Source: JARRQJ01 sp037381915 (GTDB lineage: Bacteria; Pseudomonadota; Gammaproteobacteria; DRLM01). From it: a stretch of DNA of 24,910 nt. The translations under genes were made by a program, and so were the position numbers. Each line of letters starts with the position of its first letter. The stretch's first letter is position 1. The DNA lies in NCBI GenBank assembly GCA_037381915.1, contig JARRQJ010000032.1:1-24910 (forward strand), written 5' to 3'. The notes beneath the pieces are model-generated. The model did not search any database. It saw only the letters and a list, made by a program, of their open reading frames with translations, and was not told the origin of the DNA. This document shows, in pieces, positions 14,313 to 22,815 of the stretch.

Positions 14313-15347
14313 ATGCGGGTAATCGGTCTGGAGACCTCCTGTGACGAAACCGGGGTCGCCATCTACGACAGCAAACAGGGGCTGCTGGCCCATGAACTCT
14401 ACAGTCAGGTCGACTTACACGAAGATTACGGCGGGGTGGTGCCGGAACTGGCCTCCCGCGACCACGTACGCAAGACCTTGCCTTTAATACAACGTGTGCT
14501 GCGCGATGCGGGCCTGAGCCGCGGCGACATCGACGGCGTGGCCTATACGGCGGGTCCCGGTCTGATCGGCGCCTTGCTGGTGGGCGTAGCCTTGGGGCGG
14601 GCGCTGGCCTGGGCCTTGGGGCGTCCGGCGGTGGCGGTGCACCACATGGAAGGCCATCTGCTGGCCCCGATGCTGGAGGATGATCCGCCGGATTTCCCGT
14701 TCGTGGCCTTGCTGGTGTCCGGCGGCCATACGCAACTGGTGCGCGTGGACGATATCGGCCGTTATGTCTTGTTGGGCGATACCTTGGACGATGCGGCGGG
14801 AGAGGCGTTTGACAAGACCGCCAAGTTGCTGGGCCTGGGTTATCCGGGTGGTCCCGCCCTGGCGCGCCTCGCCGAGGGTGGGGACCCGGCGCGCTTCCGC
14901 TTTCCGCGTCCCATGACCAACCGGCCCGGACTGGATTTCAGTTTCAGCGGACTCAAGACCTTCGCCCTCACCACCTTGACGGCGGAGCGCGGCGACGAAC
15001 GGCTGCATGCCGACATCGCCCGCGCCTTTGAGGAGGCGGTGGTGGAGACCTTGGTGATCAAGTGCCGTCGTGCCCTGAGCCAAACGGGATTGCGGCGTCT
15101 GGTGGTGGCGGGCGGCGTCAGCGCCAACCGCCGTCTGCGGGAAGGCCTGCAGGCGCTGGCCGAGGAGAGCGGGTACAGGACCTATTATCCGCGGCTGGAA
15201 TTTTGTACCGATAATGGCGCGATGATCGCTTATGCCGGCTATCAGCGTCTGCGTCTCGGCCAGAGCGATGCCTTGGGTTTCGGCGCATGGCCGCGCTGGT
15301 CGCTCACGCAGTCCGCCGCGCAACCGGCCCGCGCCTTTTCGTCTTGA
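14313..15347 (+). CDS. tsaD: tRNA N6-threonylcarbamoyladenosine transferase TsaD
   Basis: This 344-residue protein transfers the threonylcarbamoyl group from the AMP-activated intermediate made by TsaC to A37 of ANN-decoding tRNAs, acting with TsaB and TsaE. It has the full ASKHA-fold signature: MRVIGLETSCDETGVAIYD at the N-terminus, the metal-binding His pair HHMEGH (His111 and His115), LLVSGGHTQLV, the FSFSGLKT loop, VAGGVSANRRLR and CTDNGAMIAYAG with the C-terminal metal-binding Asp. Length matches the family (about 337-345). The ATG follows GGGGGAGA at 14303-14310. Nine bases separate it from the next gene. The usual neighbour rpsU is not seen, as the upstream gene here is the divergent ABC ATPase. 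Confidence 0.98.
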   Translation: MRVIGLETSCDETGVAIYDSKQGLLAHELYSQVDLHEDYGGVVPELASRDHVRKTLPLIQRVLRDAGLSRGDIDGVAYTAGPGLIGALLVGVALGRALAWALGRPAVAVHHMEGHLLAPMLEDDPPDFPFVALLVSGGHTQLVRVDDIGRYVLLGDTLDDAAGEAFDKTAKLLGLGYPGGPALARLAEGGDPARFRFPRPMTNRPGLDFSFSGLKTFALTTLTAERGDERLHADIARAFEEAVVETLVIKCRRALSQTGLRRLVVAGGVSANRRLREGLQALAEESGYRTYYPRLEFCTDNGAMIAYAGYQRLRLGQSDALGFGAWPRWSLTQSAAQPARAFSS

Positions 15348-15356
15348 TGGTGCGCC

Positions 15357-16391
15357 ATGTCGGTTAAGAACTGGTTTGAAGAAAAGCAATCGGCCTGGTT
15401 GTACCGCGTGGTGACCCGGGCCGAATCCGATCCCCGCAAGATCACCCTGTTCGCGGAACTGGCCGACGCGGCGGAATCCCAGGCGCGTATCTGGGAAAAA
15501 GAGCTGCAAAAGGACCTGGGTGCCGTCCCGGCCTTTCATCCCAGTCTTCGCGCCCGGCTGGTGGCGCAGTTGATCCGCATCCTGGGGCCGCGTGCGGTGC
15601 GCCCCATCCTCATCGCCATGAAGGTGCGGGGGATGTCGGTCTATCAGGGCATGCCGGTGCACGGCGGCCATCCCATGCCTACCGCGGTCTCCGAAATCGG
15701 CGGTCGTCACAAGAGCGTGGAGGCGGGCGGCAATGTGCGCGCCGCGGTGTTCGGCGTCAATGACGGCCTGGTGTCCAATGCCTCCCTGATCATGGGCGTG
15801 GCGGGCGCCACGGCGGATCTGCACGTGGTCTACCTCTCCGGCATCGCCGGCTTGCTGGCGGGGGCCTTTTCCATGGCGGCCGGCGAATATATATCCATGC
15901 GCTCGCAACGCGAGCTGTTTGAATACCAGATCGCCTTGGAGCGGGAAGAGCTGGAGGAATACCCCCTTGAAGAGCAAGAGGAGCTGGCGCTGATCTATAA
16001 CGCCCGCGGCCTGTCGAAAGAACAGGCCAACGAGGTGGCCGCCGAACTCATGAAGGATAAGGACCAGGCCCTGGACACCCTGGCCCGGGAGGAGTTGGGG
16101 CTGAATCCCGCCGACCTCGGCTCCCCCTGGGGGGCGGCCTGGTCGTCCTTTCTGTCCTTCGGCGGCGGGGGGTTGGTGCCCCTCTTGCCGTTCATGCTCG
16201 GCAGTGGTCGCGGCGTGATGGTGGCGGTGGTGGTGACAACGGCTATCGCATTGTTTTTAGTGGGATCCGCCCTCAGTCTGTTCACCGGCAAGGATGCCGG
16301 CTGGAGCGGTTTGCGCATGGTGCTGATCGGGGGCGGGGCGGGCCTGGTTACCTTCCTGGTCGGTAGGTTATTGGGGGGCGGTTTGCTCTAG
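15357..16391 (+). CDS. VIT1/CCC1-family metal transporter with N-terminal helical domain
   Basis: The 344-residue protein has a C-terminal VIT1/CCC1 domain (about 115-344), a family that moves Fe2+ or Mn2+ out of the cytoplasm. Visible parts are VRAAVFGVNDGLVSNASLIMGVAGA (TM1 with the conserved Asp), AGAFSMAAGEYISMRSQRE (TM2 with Met and Glu of the transport path), an acidic helical loop rich in Glu that binds metal in plant VIT1, and three further TMs from about 265. The N-terminal about 115 residues are helical (TLFAELADAAESQARIWEKEL), resembling a short ferritin-like/rubrerythrin segment as in membrane-bound ferritin proteins, but the full set of di-iron ligands is not evident. It follows tsaD by 9 bases and is probably co-transcribed. 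Iron versus manganese cannot be decided. Confidence 0.88.
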   Translation: MSVKNWFEEKQSAWLYRVVTRAESDPRKITLFAELADAAESQARIWEKELQKDLGAVPAFHPSLRARLVAQLIRILGPRAVRPILIAMKVRGMSVYQGMPVHGGHPMPTAVSEIGGRHKSVEAGGNVRAAVFGVNDGLVSNASLIMGVAGATADLHVVYLSGIAGLLAGAFSMAAGEYISMRSQRELFEYQIALEREELEEYPLEEQEELALIYNARGLSKEQANEVAAELMKDKDQALDTLAREELGLNPADLGSPWGAAWSSFLSFGGGGLVPLLPFMLGSGRGVMVAVVVTTAIALFLVGSALSLFTGKDAGWSGLRMVLIGGGAGLVTFLVGRLLGGGLL

Positions 16392-16402
16392 CGCCGGGGC
16401 CT

Positions 16403-16432
16403 CGAACAGTTTTTAGCGCTTTCCGGTATAAT
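16403..16432 (+). promoter_or_regulatory. Candidate promoter of typA
   Basis: A perfect -10 TATAAT sits at 16427-16432, 33 bases before the typA start. The -35 is poor: CGAACA at 16403-16408 with an 18-base spacer. The -10 alone makes a promoter plausible. Confidence 0.5.
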
Positions 16433-16464
16433 GCCGCACCTTTTAGGCTCTCCTGGGAACGACC

Positions 16465-18285
16465 GTGGTTCAAAACTTACGCAACATCGCCATTATCGCC
16501 CATGTCGATCATGGCAAGACGACGCTGGTGGACAAGCTGCTCCAGCAATCCGGCACCCTGGCCGCGCGCGGCCCGACGCAGGAACGGGTGATGGATTCCA
16601 ACGCCTTGGAAAAGGAGCGCGGTATTACCATCCTGGCCAAGAATACCGCCGTGAGCTGGCGCGATTACCGCATCAATATCGTGGATACGCCGGGGCACGC
16701 CGACTTCGGCGGCGAGGTGGAGCGGGTATTGTCCATGGTGGATTCGGTGCTGTTGTTGGTGGATGCGGTGGACGGTCCCATGCCCCAGACGCGTTTCGTC
16801 ACGCAAAAGGCCTTTGCCCGCGGCCTCAAGCCCATCGTGGTGATCAATAAAATCGATCGGCCCGGCGCCCGTCCCAATTGGGTCCTGGACCAGACCTTCG
16901 ACCTGTTCGATCGCCTCGGCGCCACCGAAGAGCAACTGGATTTTCCCGTCATCTACACCTCGGCCCTGCAAGGCTACGCCGGTCTCGACCCGGATGTGCG
17001 ATCCGGAGACATGACGCCGCTGTTCGAGGCCATTGTCAAGCACGTGCCGGCGCCTGCCGTGGACGCGGACGGCCCGTTTCAGATGCAGGTATCGCAATTG
17101 GATTACAACAGTTACGTGGGCGTGATCGGTATCGGTCGCGTCACCCGCGGCAGGATCACCTCCAACAGTCCCGTGGTGATCGTCGACCGCGACGGCAAGC
17201 GGCGCAACGGCCGCCTGCTGCAGATCCTGGGATTTCTCGGCCTGGAGCGCATCGAGGTGCCCGAGGCCCAGGCGGGCGACATCATCGCCTTCACCGGCAT
17301 CGAAGAGTTGTTCATCTCCGATACCCTGTGCGACCCCAAGGCGGTGGAAGCCTTGCCGCCCTTGGTGGTGGACGAACCTACGGTCAGCATGACCTTCCAG
17401 GTCAACAACTCGCCCTTCGCCGGCCGCGACGGCAAATACGTCACCTCGCGGCAGATCCGCGAGCGCCTGCAACGCGAACTGCTGCACAATGTCGCCTTGC
17501 GGGTGGAGGATACCGACGATCCCGATAAATTCCGCGTCTCCGGCCGCGGCGAACTGCACCTGGGCATCCTGATCGAGAACATGCGCCGCGAGGGCTACGA
17601 ACTGGGGGTGTCGCGGCCTGAGGTGATCATCAAGGAAGTGGGGGACGAGAAGCAGGAACCCTACGAGCAGCTGACCGTGGACGTGGAGGAACAGCATCAA
17701 GGCACGGTCATGGAAAAACTCGGCACCCGCGGCGGCGAGCTGCAGAACATGGTGCCGGACGGCAAGGGCCGGGTGCGCCTGGATTACACCATTCCTTCCC
17801 GCGGTCTGATCGGTTTTCGCACCGAGTTTCTCACGGCGACCCAGGGCACGGGGCTGCTGTACAACGTCTTCGATCATTACGCGCCCATGAAGAAGGGCAG
17901 TTACGGGCAGCGCATCAACGGCGTGCTCATCGCCAACGGCATGGGTAAGGCCCTGGGTTACGCCCTGTTCAACCTCCAGGAACGGGGGCGCCTGTTCATC
18001 GCTCCCGGCGAAGAGGTCTATGAAGGCATGATCGTGGGCATCCATTCCCGCGACAATGACCTGGTGGTCAATCCCCTCAAGGCCAAGCAGCTTACCAATA
18101 TTCGCGCCGCCGGCTCCGACGAGAACATCATCCTGACGCCGCCCATCCAACTCAGCCTGGAGCAGGCCCTGGAATTCATCGACGACGATGAACTGGTGGA
18201 GGTGACCCCCAACTACATCCGGCTGCGCAAGAAGCAATTGCTGGAACACGAGCGTAAACGGGCCGCGCGGGCGAGCAACGCTTGA
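16465..18285 (+). CDS. typA: Ribosome-associated GTPase TypA/BipA
   Basis: TypA/BipA is a translational GTPase that binds 70S ribosomes and aids 50S assembly and growth under stress or cold. The 606-residue protein has the usual length and all GTPase motifs: AHVDHGKTT (12-20), RGITI (switch I, 52-56), DTPGH (74-78) and NKID (128-131). EF-G-like domains II, III (RVSGRGELHLGILIENMRREG) and V (IPSRGLIGFRTEFLT), and the BipA-specific C-terminal domain (NGVLIANGMGKALGYALFNLQERG onward), follow. The GTG start gives MVQNLRNIAIIAHVDHGKTTL, matching the family's N-terminus. It lies 73 bases after the metal-transporter gene with its own probable promoter. Confidence 0.98.
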   Translation: MVQNLRNIAIIAHVDHGKTTLVDKLLQQSGTLAARGPTQERVMDSNALEKERGITILAKNTAVSWRDYRINIVDTPGHADFGGEVERVLSMVDSVLLLVDAVDGPMPQTRFVTQKAFARGLKPIVVINKIDRPGARPNWVLDQTFDLFDRLGATEEQLDFPVIYTSALQGYAGLDPDVRSGDMTPLFEAIVKHVPAPAVDADGPFQMQVSQLDYNSYVGVIGIGRVTRGRITSNSPVVIVDRDGKRRNGRLLQILGFLGLERIEVPEAQAGDIIAFTGIEELFISDTLCDPKAVEALPPLVVDEPTVSMTFQVNNSPFAGRDGKYVTSRQIRERLQRELLHNVALRVEDTDDPDKFRVSGRGELHLGILIENMRREGYELGVSRPEVIIKEVGDEKQEPYEQLTVDVEEQHQGTVMEKLGTRGGELQNMVPDGKGRVRLDYTIPSRGLIGFRTEFLTATQGTGLLYNVFDHYAPMKKGSYGQRINGVLIANGMGKALGYALFNLQERGRLFIAPGEEVYEGMIVGIHSRDNDLVVNPLKAKQLTNIRAAGSDENIILTPPIQLSLEQALEFIDDDELVEVTPNYIRLRKKQLLEHERKRAARASNA

Positions 18286-18375
18286 GTCGGGCCGCGGGCG
18301 GTGTCGTCCCGCCGTGATTCCGGTTAAGATGGTCCTTATAGATTCACCGGCCGTGAGGTGGCCTCAGCGCCAGTT

Positions 18376-19326
18376 ATGTTATCTCTCTATCCCGACATCA
18401 AACCCTATGCCAACCACAGCCTGCGCGTGGATGCGCTGCACACCCTGCATATCGAAGAGTGCGGCAATCCCCAGGGGCTGCCGGTGGTGTTTGTGCACGG
18501 CGGGCCCGGTGCCGGCTGCGAGGCCTATCACCGCCGCTTCTTCGATCCCAATATCTATCGCATCGTGCTGTTCGATCAACGCGGTGCCGGGCATTCCACG
18601 CCCCATGCGGAGCTGCGCAACAACACCACCCAGGACCTGGTCTCCGACATGGAGACCATCCGCAGGCACCTGGGCATCGAGCGCTGGGTGGTGTTCGGCG
18701 GCTCGTGGGGTTCGACCCTGGGCCTGGTGTACGCGGAGACCCATCCCGAGCGGGTGTTGGGTCTGATCCTGCGCGGGATCTTTCTGTGCACGCCGGGGGA
18801 AATCCGCTGGTTCTATCAGGAAGGGGCGAGCCGCATCTTTCCCGATTACTGGGACGATTACATGAAGACGGTGCCCGTCGAGGAACGCGGGGACATGGTA
18901 AGCGGCTATTATCGCCTGCTTACCGGTGGTAACGAAATCGCGCGCATGGCCGCCGCCAAGGCCTGGTCCACCTGGGAGGGGCGTTGCTCCACCTTGAGAT
19001 CCAGGAGCGAGGTGGTCAATCATTTCAGCGATCCGCGCACCGCGCTGAGTCTGGCGCGCATCGAATGTCATTACTTCATGAACGACAGTTTTCTGGAACC
19101 CGACCAAATCATCCGCGATGCGGCGCGCCTCGCGGATATTCCCGGGGTCATCGTCCATGGCCGTTATGACGTGGTGTGTCCGGTCGAAAACGCCTGGCGC
19201 CTGCACCAGGCCTGGCCCCAAGCCGAACTCAAGATCATCGCCGACGCCGGACATTCTGCGACCGAGCCGGGCATCATCGACGCCCTGGTGAGCGCCACCC
19301 ACGCCATGAGCACGTCCTTGGCGTGA
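18376..19326 (+). CDS. pip: Proline iminopeptidase
   Basis: This alpha/beta-hydrolase removes N-terminal proline from peptides (peptidase family S33). I choose the ATG at 18376 (MLSLYPDIKPY), which matches the family N-terminus and gives 316 residues; a GTG 18 bases upstream is possible but adds unconserved residues. Visible motifs are the oxyanion-hole segment HGGPGAG (41-47), DQRGAGHS (67-74), the nucleophile elbow GGSWGS with Ser110, Asp265 in VHGRYDVVCP and His293 in DAGHS, so the catalytic triad is intact. The gene end overlaps dtd in a GTGA tetranucleotide, a sign of translational coupling. Confidence 0.95.
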   Translation: MLSLYPDIKPYANHSLRVDALHTLHIEECGNPQGLPVVFVHGGPGAGCEAYHRRFFDPNIYRIVLFDQRGAGHSTPHAELRNNTTQDLVSDMETIRRHLGIERWVVFGGSWGSTLGLVYAETHPERVLGLILRGIFLCTPGEIRWFYQEGASRIFPDYWDDYMKTVPVEERGDMVSGYYRLLTGGNEIARMAAAKAWSTWEGRCSTLRSRSEVVNHFSDPRTALSLARIECHYFMNDSFLEPDQIIRDAARLADIPGVIVHGRYDVVCPVENAWRLHQAWPQAELKIIADAGHSATEPGIIDALVSATHAMSTSLA

Positions 19327-19778
19327 TCGGCCTGTTGCAGCGGGTGAGCGTGGCCCAGGTCGTGGTGGAAGGCGAGACCGTCGCCGCCATCCGCCGCGGT
19401 CTCCTGGTGTTGGTGGGTGTGGAGCGCGGCGACGGCCGGCCGCAGGCGGATCGGCTCCTGGAACGCCTGCTCGGCTATCGGGTGTTTGCCGATAGTGATG
19501 GCAAGATGAATCTCAATGTCCGCGATATCGACGGCGGCCTGTTGTTGGTGCCGCAGTTCACCCTGGCCGCCGACACGTATAAAGGCATGCGGCCCAGCTT
19601 CACTCCTGCTGCACCACCGGAGCAGGGTCAGGCCCTGTTCGATTACCTCGTGAGGCAGGCGCAAGGGGCGTACCAGCATGTCGGCGCCGGCCGGTTCGGC
19701 GCCGACATGCAAGTCAGCCTTACCAACGATGGGCCGGTGACCTTCTGGTTGCGCGCCGCGCCGCCGCAGCAACACTGA
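19323..19778 (+). CDS. dtd: D-aminoacyl-tRNA deacylase
   Basis: Dtd hydrolyses D-amino acids, and glycine mischarged on tRNA-Ala, from tRNAs. The 151-residue sequence matches the family along its length: MIGLLQRVSVAQVVVEG, GLLVLVGVERGD, LLGYRVFADSDGKMNLNV, PQFTLAADTYKGMRPSF and the Gly-cisPro motif in NDGPVTFWL. The frame is open far upstream, but that part lies within pip; the GTG at 19323 gives the correct family start and overlaps the pip stop by four bases. The usual SQFTL motif is PQFTL here, a small variation near the active site. Confidence 0.96.
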   Translation: MIGLLQRVSVAQVVVEGETVAAIRRGLLVLVGVERGDGRPQADRLLERLLGYRVFADSDGKMNLNVRDIDGGLLLVPQFTLAADTYKGMRPSFTPAAPPEQGQALFDYLVRQAQGAYQHVGAGRFGADMQVSLTNDGPVTFWLRAAPPQQH

Positions 19779-19808
19779 CCGCCGCTTGACTTGACGAGAC
19801 CAAGGCCT

Positions 19809-20639
19809 ATGGCTGTATACGCAATCGGTGACGTACAAGGCTGTTACCATGAATTGCTGCTGTTGCTGGAAACGCTGCGCTTCGATGCGGCCCGCGACCG
19901 CTTATGGTTTACCGGCGATCTGGTCAATCGCGGTTCGCAATCCCTGGAGGTGTTGCGTTTCGTGAAGTCCCTGGGTGAACGCGCCACGGTGGTGCTGGGC
20001 AATCACGATCTGCACCTGCTGGCGGTGGCCGCCGGCACTTCTCACCTGCGGCCCAAGGACAGCTTCATGGACGTGCTGGAGGCCGATGACCGCAACAGCC
20101 TGTTGTCCTGGCTGCAGCAACGTCCTCTGTTTCATCACGACTCACACCTGGGATTTAGCCTCGTTCATGCGGGGCTGCCGCCCCAATGGGACCTTGCCGT
20201 TGCCCGGGCTTGCGCCGCCGAAGCGGAGCGGCTGTTGCGCGGCGGCGACGCCGGCGAATTTTTTCGCCGGATGTACGGTGATGAGCCGTCGCAGTGGCGC
20301 GACGACCTTGACGGTATGGAGCGGCTGCGCTTTATTGTTAATTGCCTAACACGCTTGCGCTATTGCGACGCCCAAGGGCGTCTGGTCCTGCGCGACAAGG
20401 GCGCGCCCGGCAACCAGGCCGCCGGCGTCCTGCCCTGGTTTCAGGTGCCGGGTCGCAAGAGCGCCGCGCTGAAAGTCATCTTCGGACACTGGTCCACCCT
20501 GGGCCGTTACCAGGGTGAGGGCGTGTACAGCCTGGACACGGGATGCGTGTGGGGTCGTTCCCTGACCGCGATGCGCCTCGACGACGGCAAGTGGTTCAGC
20601 GTCGACTGCGAAGGGGCGTGCGCGCCGGGCGAAGACTGA
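19809..20639 (+). CDS. apaH: Symmetrical Ap4A hydrolase
   Basis: ApaH cleaves diadenosine tetraphosphate into two ADP and also removes Np4 caps from RNA 5' ends. From the ATG at 19809 the product has 276 residues, the normal length, beginning MAVYAIGDVQGCYHEL; the TTG at 19791 is less likely. Metallophosphatase motifs are intact: GDVQG (7-11), GDLVNRG, GNHDLHLL, SLVHAGLPPQW and VIFGHWSTLG. AAGG lies a few bases upstream. It follows dtd by 30 bases and probably belongs to the same pip-dtd-apaH transcript. It is convergent with hemF. Confidence 0.97.
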   Translation: MAVYAIGDVQGCYHELLLLLETLRFDAARDRLWFTGDLVNRGSQSLEVLRFVKSLGERATVVLGNHDLHLLAVAAGTSHLRPKDSFMDVLEADDRNSLLSWLQQRPLFHHDSHLGFSLVHAGLPPQWDLAVARACAAEAERLLRGGDAGEFFRRMYGDEPSQWRDDLDGMERLRFIVNCLTRLRYCDAQGRLVLRDKGAPGNQAAGVLPWFQVPGRKSAALKVIFGHWSTLGRYQGEGVYSLDTGCVWGRSLTAMRLDDGKWFSVDCEGACAPGED

Positions 20640-20655
20640 AACCATTCCCCGTACA

Positions 20656-20701
20656 GGGCGCAAAGTTGTTGCCGATTATGGGAAGCCCGGTTTTGCGTCC
20701 C
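20656..20701. other. Long-loop inverted repeat between convergent apaH and hemF
   Basis: GGGCGCAAA (20656-20664) can pair with TTTGCGTCCC (20692-20701) with one bulged T, around a loop of 27 bases. No T run follows on either strand, so it is at best an atypical transcription end or processing structure. Confidence 0.3.
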
Positions 20702-20735
20702 GGCGGCGAGCGCCCGGCATGGGGCATCACGCGCC

Positions 20736-21650
20736 CTATTCCAGCCAATCGCGCGGTTTCAGATACAGATCGTATAATTCGGCCTCCGGGGTGCCCGCTT
20801 CCGGCCGCCAGTTGTAGCGCCATTTCACCAGCGGCGGCAGCGACATCAGGATGGATTCGGTGCGCCCGCCGGACTGCAGGCCGAACAGGGTGCCGCGGTC
20901 ATACACCAGGTTGAATTCCACGTAACGGCCGCGGCGGTAGAGTTGAAAATCCCGTTCCCGCTCGCCATACGGCAAGGACTTGCGCCGCGCGACGATGGGG
21001 CGATAGGCCGGCAGATAGTGATCGCCCACACTGCGCAGGAAGGCGAAACACTTGTCGAACTCCCATTCGTTCAAGTCATCAAAGAACAGGCCGCCGACGC
21101 CGCGGGGTTCGTCGCGGTGTTTCAGGAAGAAATATTCATCGCACCATTGCTTGAAGCGCGGATAGACATCCTCGCCGAAGGGTGTGCAGGCGTCCCGTGC
21201 CGTGGCGTGCCAGTGCACCGCGTCTTGTTCGAAACCGTAGTAGGGGGTGAGATCGAATCCGCCGCCGAACCACCAGATGGGCTCCGCCTCCGGTTTTTCG
21301 GCGATGAAGAAGCGCACATTGGCGTGGGACGTCGGTACATAAGGATTATGGGGATGGATCACCAGGGAGACGCCCACGGCTTGCCAATGGCGTCCCGCAA
21401 GTTCGGGGCGATGGGCGGTGGCGGAGGCGGGCAGCCGATCGCCGAAGACGTGGGAGAAATTCACGCCGGCCTGTTCGAACACCTTGCCGTCGCTCAAGAC
21501 CCGGCTGCGACCGCCGCCGCCTTGCGGGCGGTCCCAGGCGTCTTCGCGAAACCGCCGGTCGCCGCCGTCTTCCTCTTCCAACTCCCCGCAAATCCGTTCC
21601 TGCAGATCCAACAGATAGGTTTTGACAAGCTCGATGTCCGGCAGGCCCAT
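20736..21650 (-). CDS. hemF: Oxygen-dependent coproporphyrinogen III oxidase
   Basis: HemF oxidatively decarboxylates coproporphyrinogen III to protoporphyrinogen IX using O2, in haem synthesis. The 304 residues carry the family blocks in order: AGVNFSHVFGD, SLVIHPHNPYVPTSHANVRFF, WWFGGGFDLTPYYGFEQDAVHWH, VGGLFFDDLNEWEFDKCFAFLRSVG, RGRYVEFNLVYDRGTLFGLQSGGRTESILMSLPP and KWRYNW near the C-terminus. The ATG is backed by a strong AAGGAGG eight bases upstream. It is the last gene of the purD-purE-tsaC-hemF operon, 25 bases after tsaC. Presence of the O2-dependent enzyme implies at least some aerobic life. Confidence 0.98.
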   Translation of the reverse strand: MGLPDIELVKTYLLDLQERICGELEEEDGGDRRFREDAWDRPQGGGGRSRVLSDGKVFEQAGVNFSHVFGDRLPASATAHRPELAGRHWQAVGVSLVIHPHNPYVPTSHANVRFFIAEKPEAEPIWWFGGGFDLTPYYGFEQDAVHWHATARDACTPFGEDVYPRFKQWCDEYFFLKHRDEPRGVGGLFFDDLNEWEFDKCFAFLRSVGDHYLPAYRPIVARRKSLPYGERERDFQLYRRGRYVEFNLVYDRGTLFGLQSGGRTESILMSLPPLVKWRYNWRPEAGTPEAELYDLYLKPRDWLE

Positions 21651-21675
21651 GGCGATGCCCTCCTTTACTTTATAT

Positions 21676-22230
21676 TTACGCGGTACGGATCACGCTGCCC
21701 GATATGGCATCGCGGATCTCCGTGGCGCCCTGTTGCGGACCCAGCGGCCCCGGCACGATATAGTCCAAGCCCGCTCCGAAATAACGGCGTACCTGCAACT
21801 GCCGCCGCGCCGCGGGACGACCGGACAGGTTGGCGCTGGTGGACACCAGCGCGCCACCGAAACGTCGGCATAATGCGGCGGCCACGGGATGGGCGGTGAC
21901 CCGCACCGCCAGGCTGCGGTGTATCCCGCACAACCAGGGTGGCGTCCCGTCCCGGGCCGGCAGCAACCAGGTGACCGGCCCCGGCCACGTGGCCCGCACC
22001 CGCTTCAATAGCGCCGGTGTCGCCGTGACGAAGGGCGCGAGTTGTTCATAATCGGCGGCGATCAGGATCAAGCCCTTTTGCCACGGCCGATGTTTGAGCA
22101 TCAGCAGGCGCAGCACCGCCTGCGCATCAGTGGGGTCGCAGCCCAGCCCCCACACTCCTTCCGTGGGATAGGCAATAATGCCGCCAAGATGGAGAATCGC
22201 CGCGGCCCGCTTGATGTGCCAGTCGCCCAT
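21676..22230 (-). CDS. tsaC: Threonylcarbamoyl-AMP synthase TsaC
   Basis: TsaC makes L-threonylcarbamoyl-AMP from Thr, bicarbonate and ATP, the first step of t6A tRNA modification. The 184 residues fit the short TsaC (YrdC) class, without the Sua5 extension. Motifs are GGIIAYPTEGVWGLGCDPTD, KHRPWQKGLILIAAD, WPGPVTWLLPA, SLAVRVTAHPVAAALC and GGALVSTSANLSGRPA. In many relatives the second motif reads KRRP; KHRP here is a mild change at an ATP-binding position. Its partner gene tsaD lies about 6.9 kb away on the other strand. There is no clear ribosome-binding site, so translation may depend on coupling to purE, 26 bases upstream. Confidence 0.96.
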   Translation of the reverse strand: MGDWHIKRAAAILHLGGIIAYPTEGVWGLGCDPTDAQAVLRLLMLKHRPWQKGLILIAADYEQLAPFVTATPALLKRVRATWPGPVTWLLPARDGTPPWLCGIHRSLAVRVTAHPVAAALCRRFGGALVSTSANLSGRPAARRQLQVRRYFGAGLDYIVPGPLGPQQGATEIRDAISGSVIRTA

Positions 22231-22256
22231 GAATAACCGCCGCGCACGATGCAGCG

Positions 22257-22778
22257 TCAGTGACTGCTCGTCACGCTCTTGAGTCTGTTTTGCAGTTCGG
22301 CGTCTTTATTTTGTACCTGGCGCATATTCGCCTCACGGTCCTCGCGCAGGCGCGCCGCCACGGCGCTGTCGCTGAGGGCCAGCATCTGCGCGGCGAGATA
22401 GGCGGCGTTCTTGGCACCGGCCTTGCCGATGGCGACCGTGGCCACCGGAATGCCGCCCGGCATCTGCACGGTGGAAAGCAGAGCGTCCATCCCCTTGAGC
22501 GGCCCGCCGTCCATGGGGATGCCGATCACCGGCTTCAGGGTGAGGCCCGCCACCGTCCCGGCCAGGTGGGCGGCCAAACCGGCGGCGGCGATGAAGACCG
22601 CACAGCCGCGCTGGTCCGCCTCCTTCACATAGGCGTGGGTCGCGGCGGGCGTGCGGTGGGCGGAAGTGATTTTGACTTCGTAGGGCACGCCGAGCGACCC
22701 CAGGGTTTCGAGCGTGGCCTGGACCACCGGTAAATCCGAATCGGAGCCCATCAAGATGGCGACAAACGGTTTGGTCAT
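22257..22778 (-). CDS. purE: 5-(carboxyamino)imidazole ribonucleotide mutase PurE
   Basis: PurE converts N5-CAIR to CAIR in purine synthesis. I start at the ATG at 22778 (MTKPFVAILMGSDSDLP), with GGAAGAAG just upstream; the longer open frame is not PurE-like. The 173-residue protein has the active-site blocks GSDSD (11-15), SAHRTP and GGPLKGMDALLSTVQMPGGIPVATVAIGKAGAKNAA. The central loop is IAAAGLAAHLAG rather than the AGAGGAAHLPG of E. coli, a variant seen in part of the family. PurK, which usually supplies N5-CAIR, is not adjacent here. Confidence 0.97.
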   Translation of the reverse strand: MTKPFVAILMGSDSDLPVVQATLETLGSLGVPYEVKITSAHRTPAATHAYVKEADQRGCAVFIAAAGLAAHLAGTVAGLTLKPVIGIPMDGGPLKGMDALLSTVQMPGGIPVATVAIGKAGAKNAAYLAAQMLALSDSAVAARLREDREANMRQVQNKDAELQNRLKSVTSSH

Positions 22779-22815
22779 GGTTCTTCTTCCTATATTGATA
22801 GCCAGTAGCGCAAAT

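Noticed and set aside
14484..15977. 497-codon open frame antisense to tsaD and the metal transporter
   Set aside because: It spans two well-identified + strand genes and has no domain or ribosome-binding site.
16477..18249. 590-codon open frame antisense to typA
   Set aside because: A shadow of typA caused by high GC and codon bias; typA itself is certain and the antisense product is His/Gln/Ala-rich without any domain.
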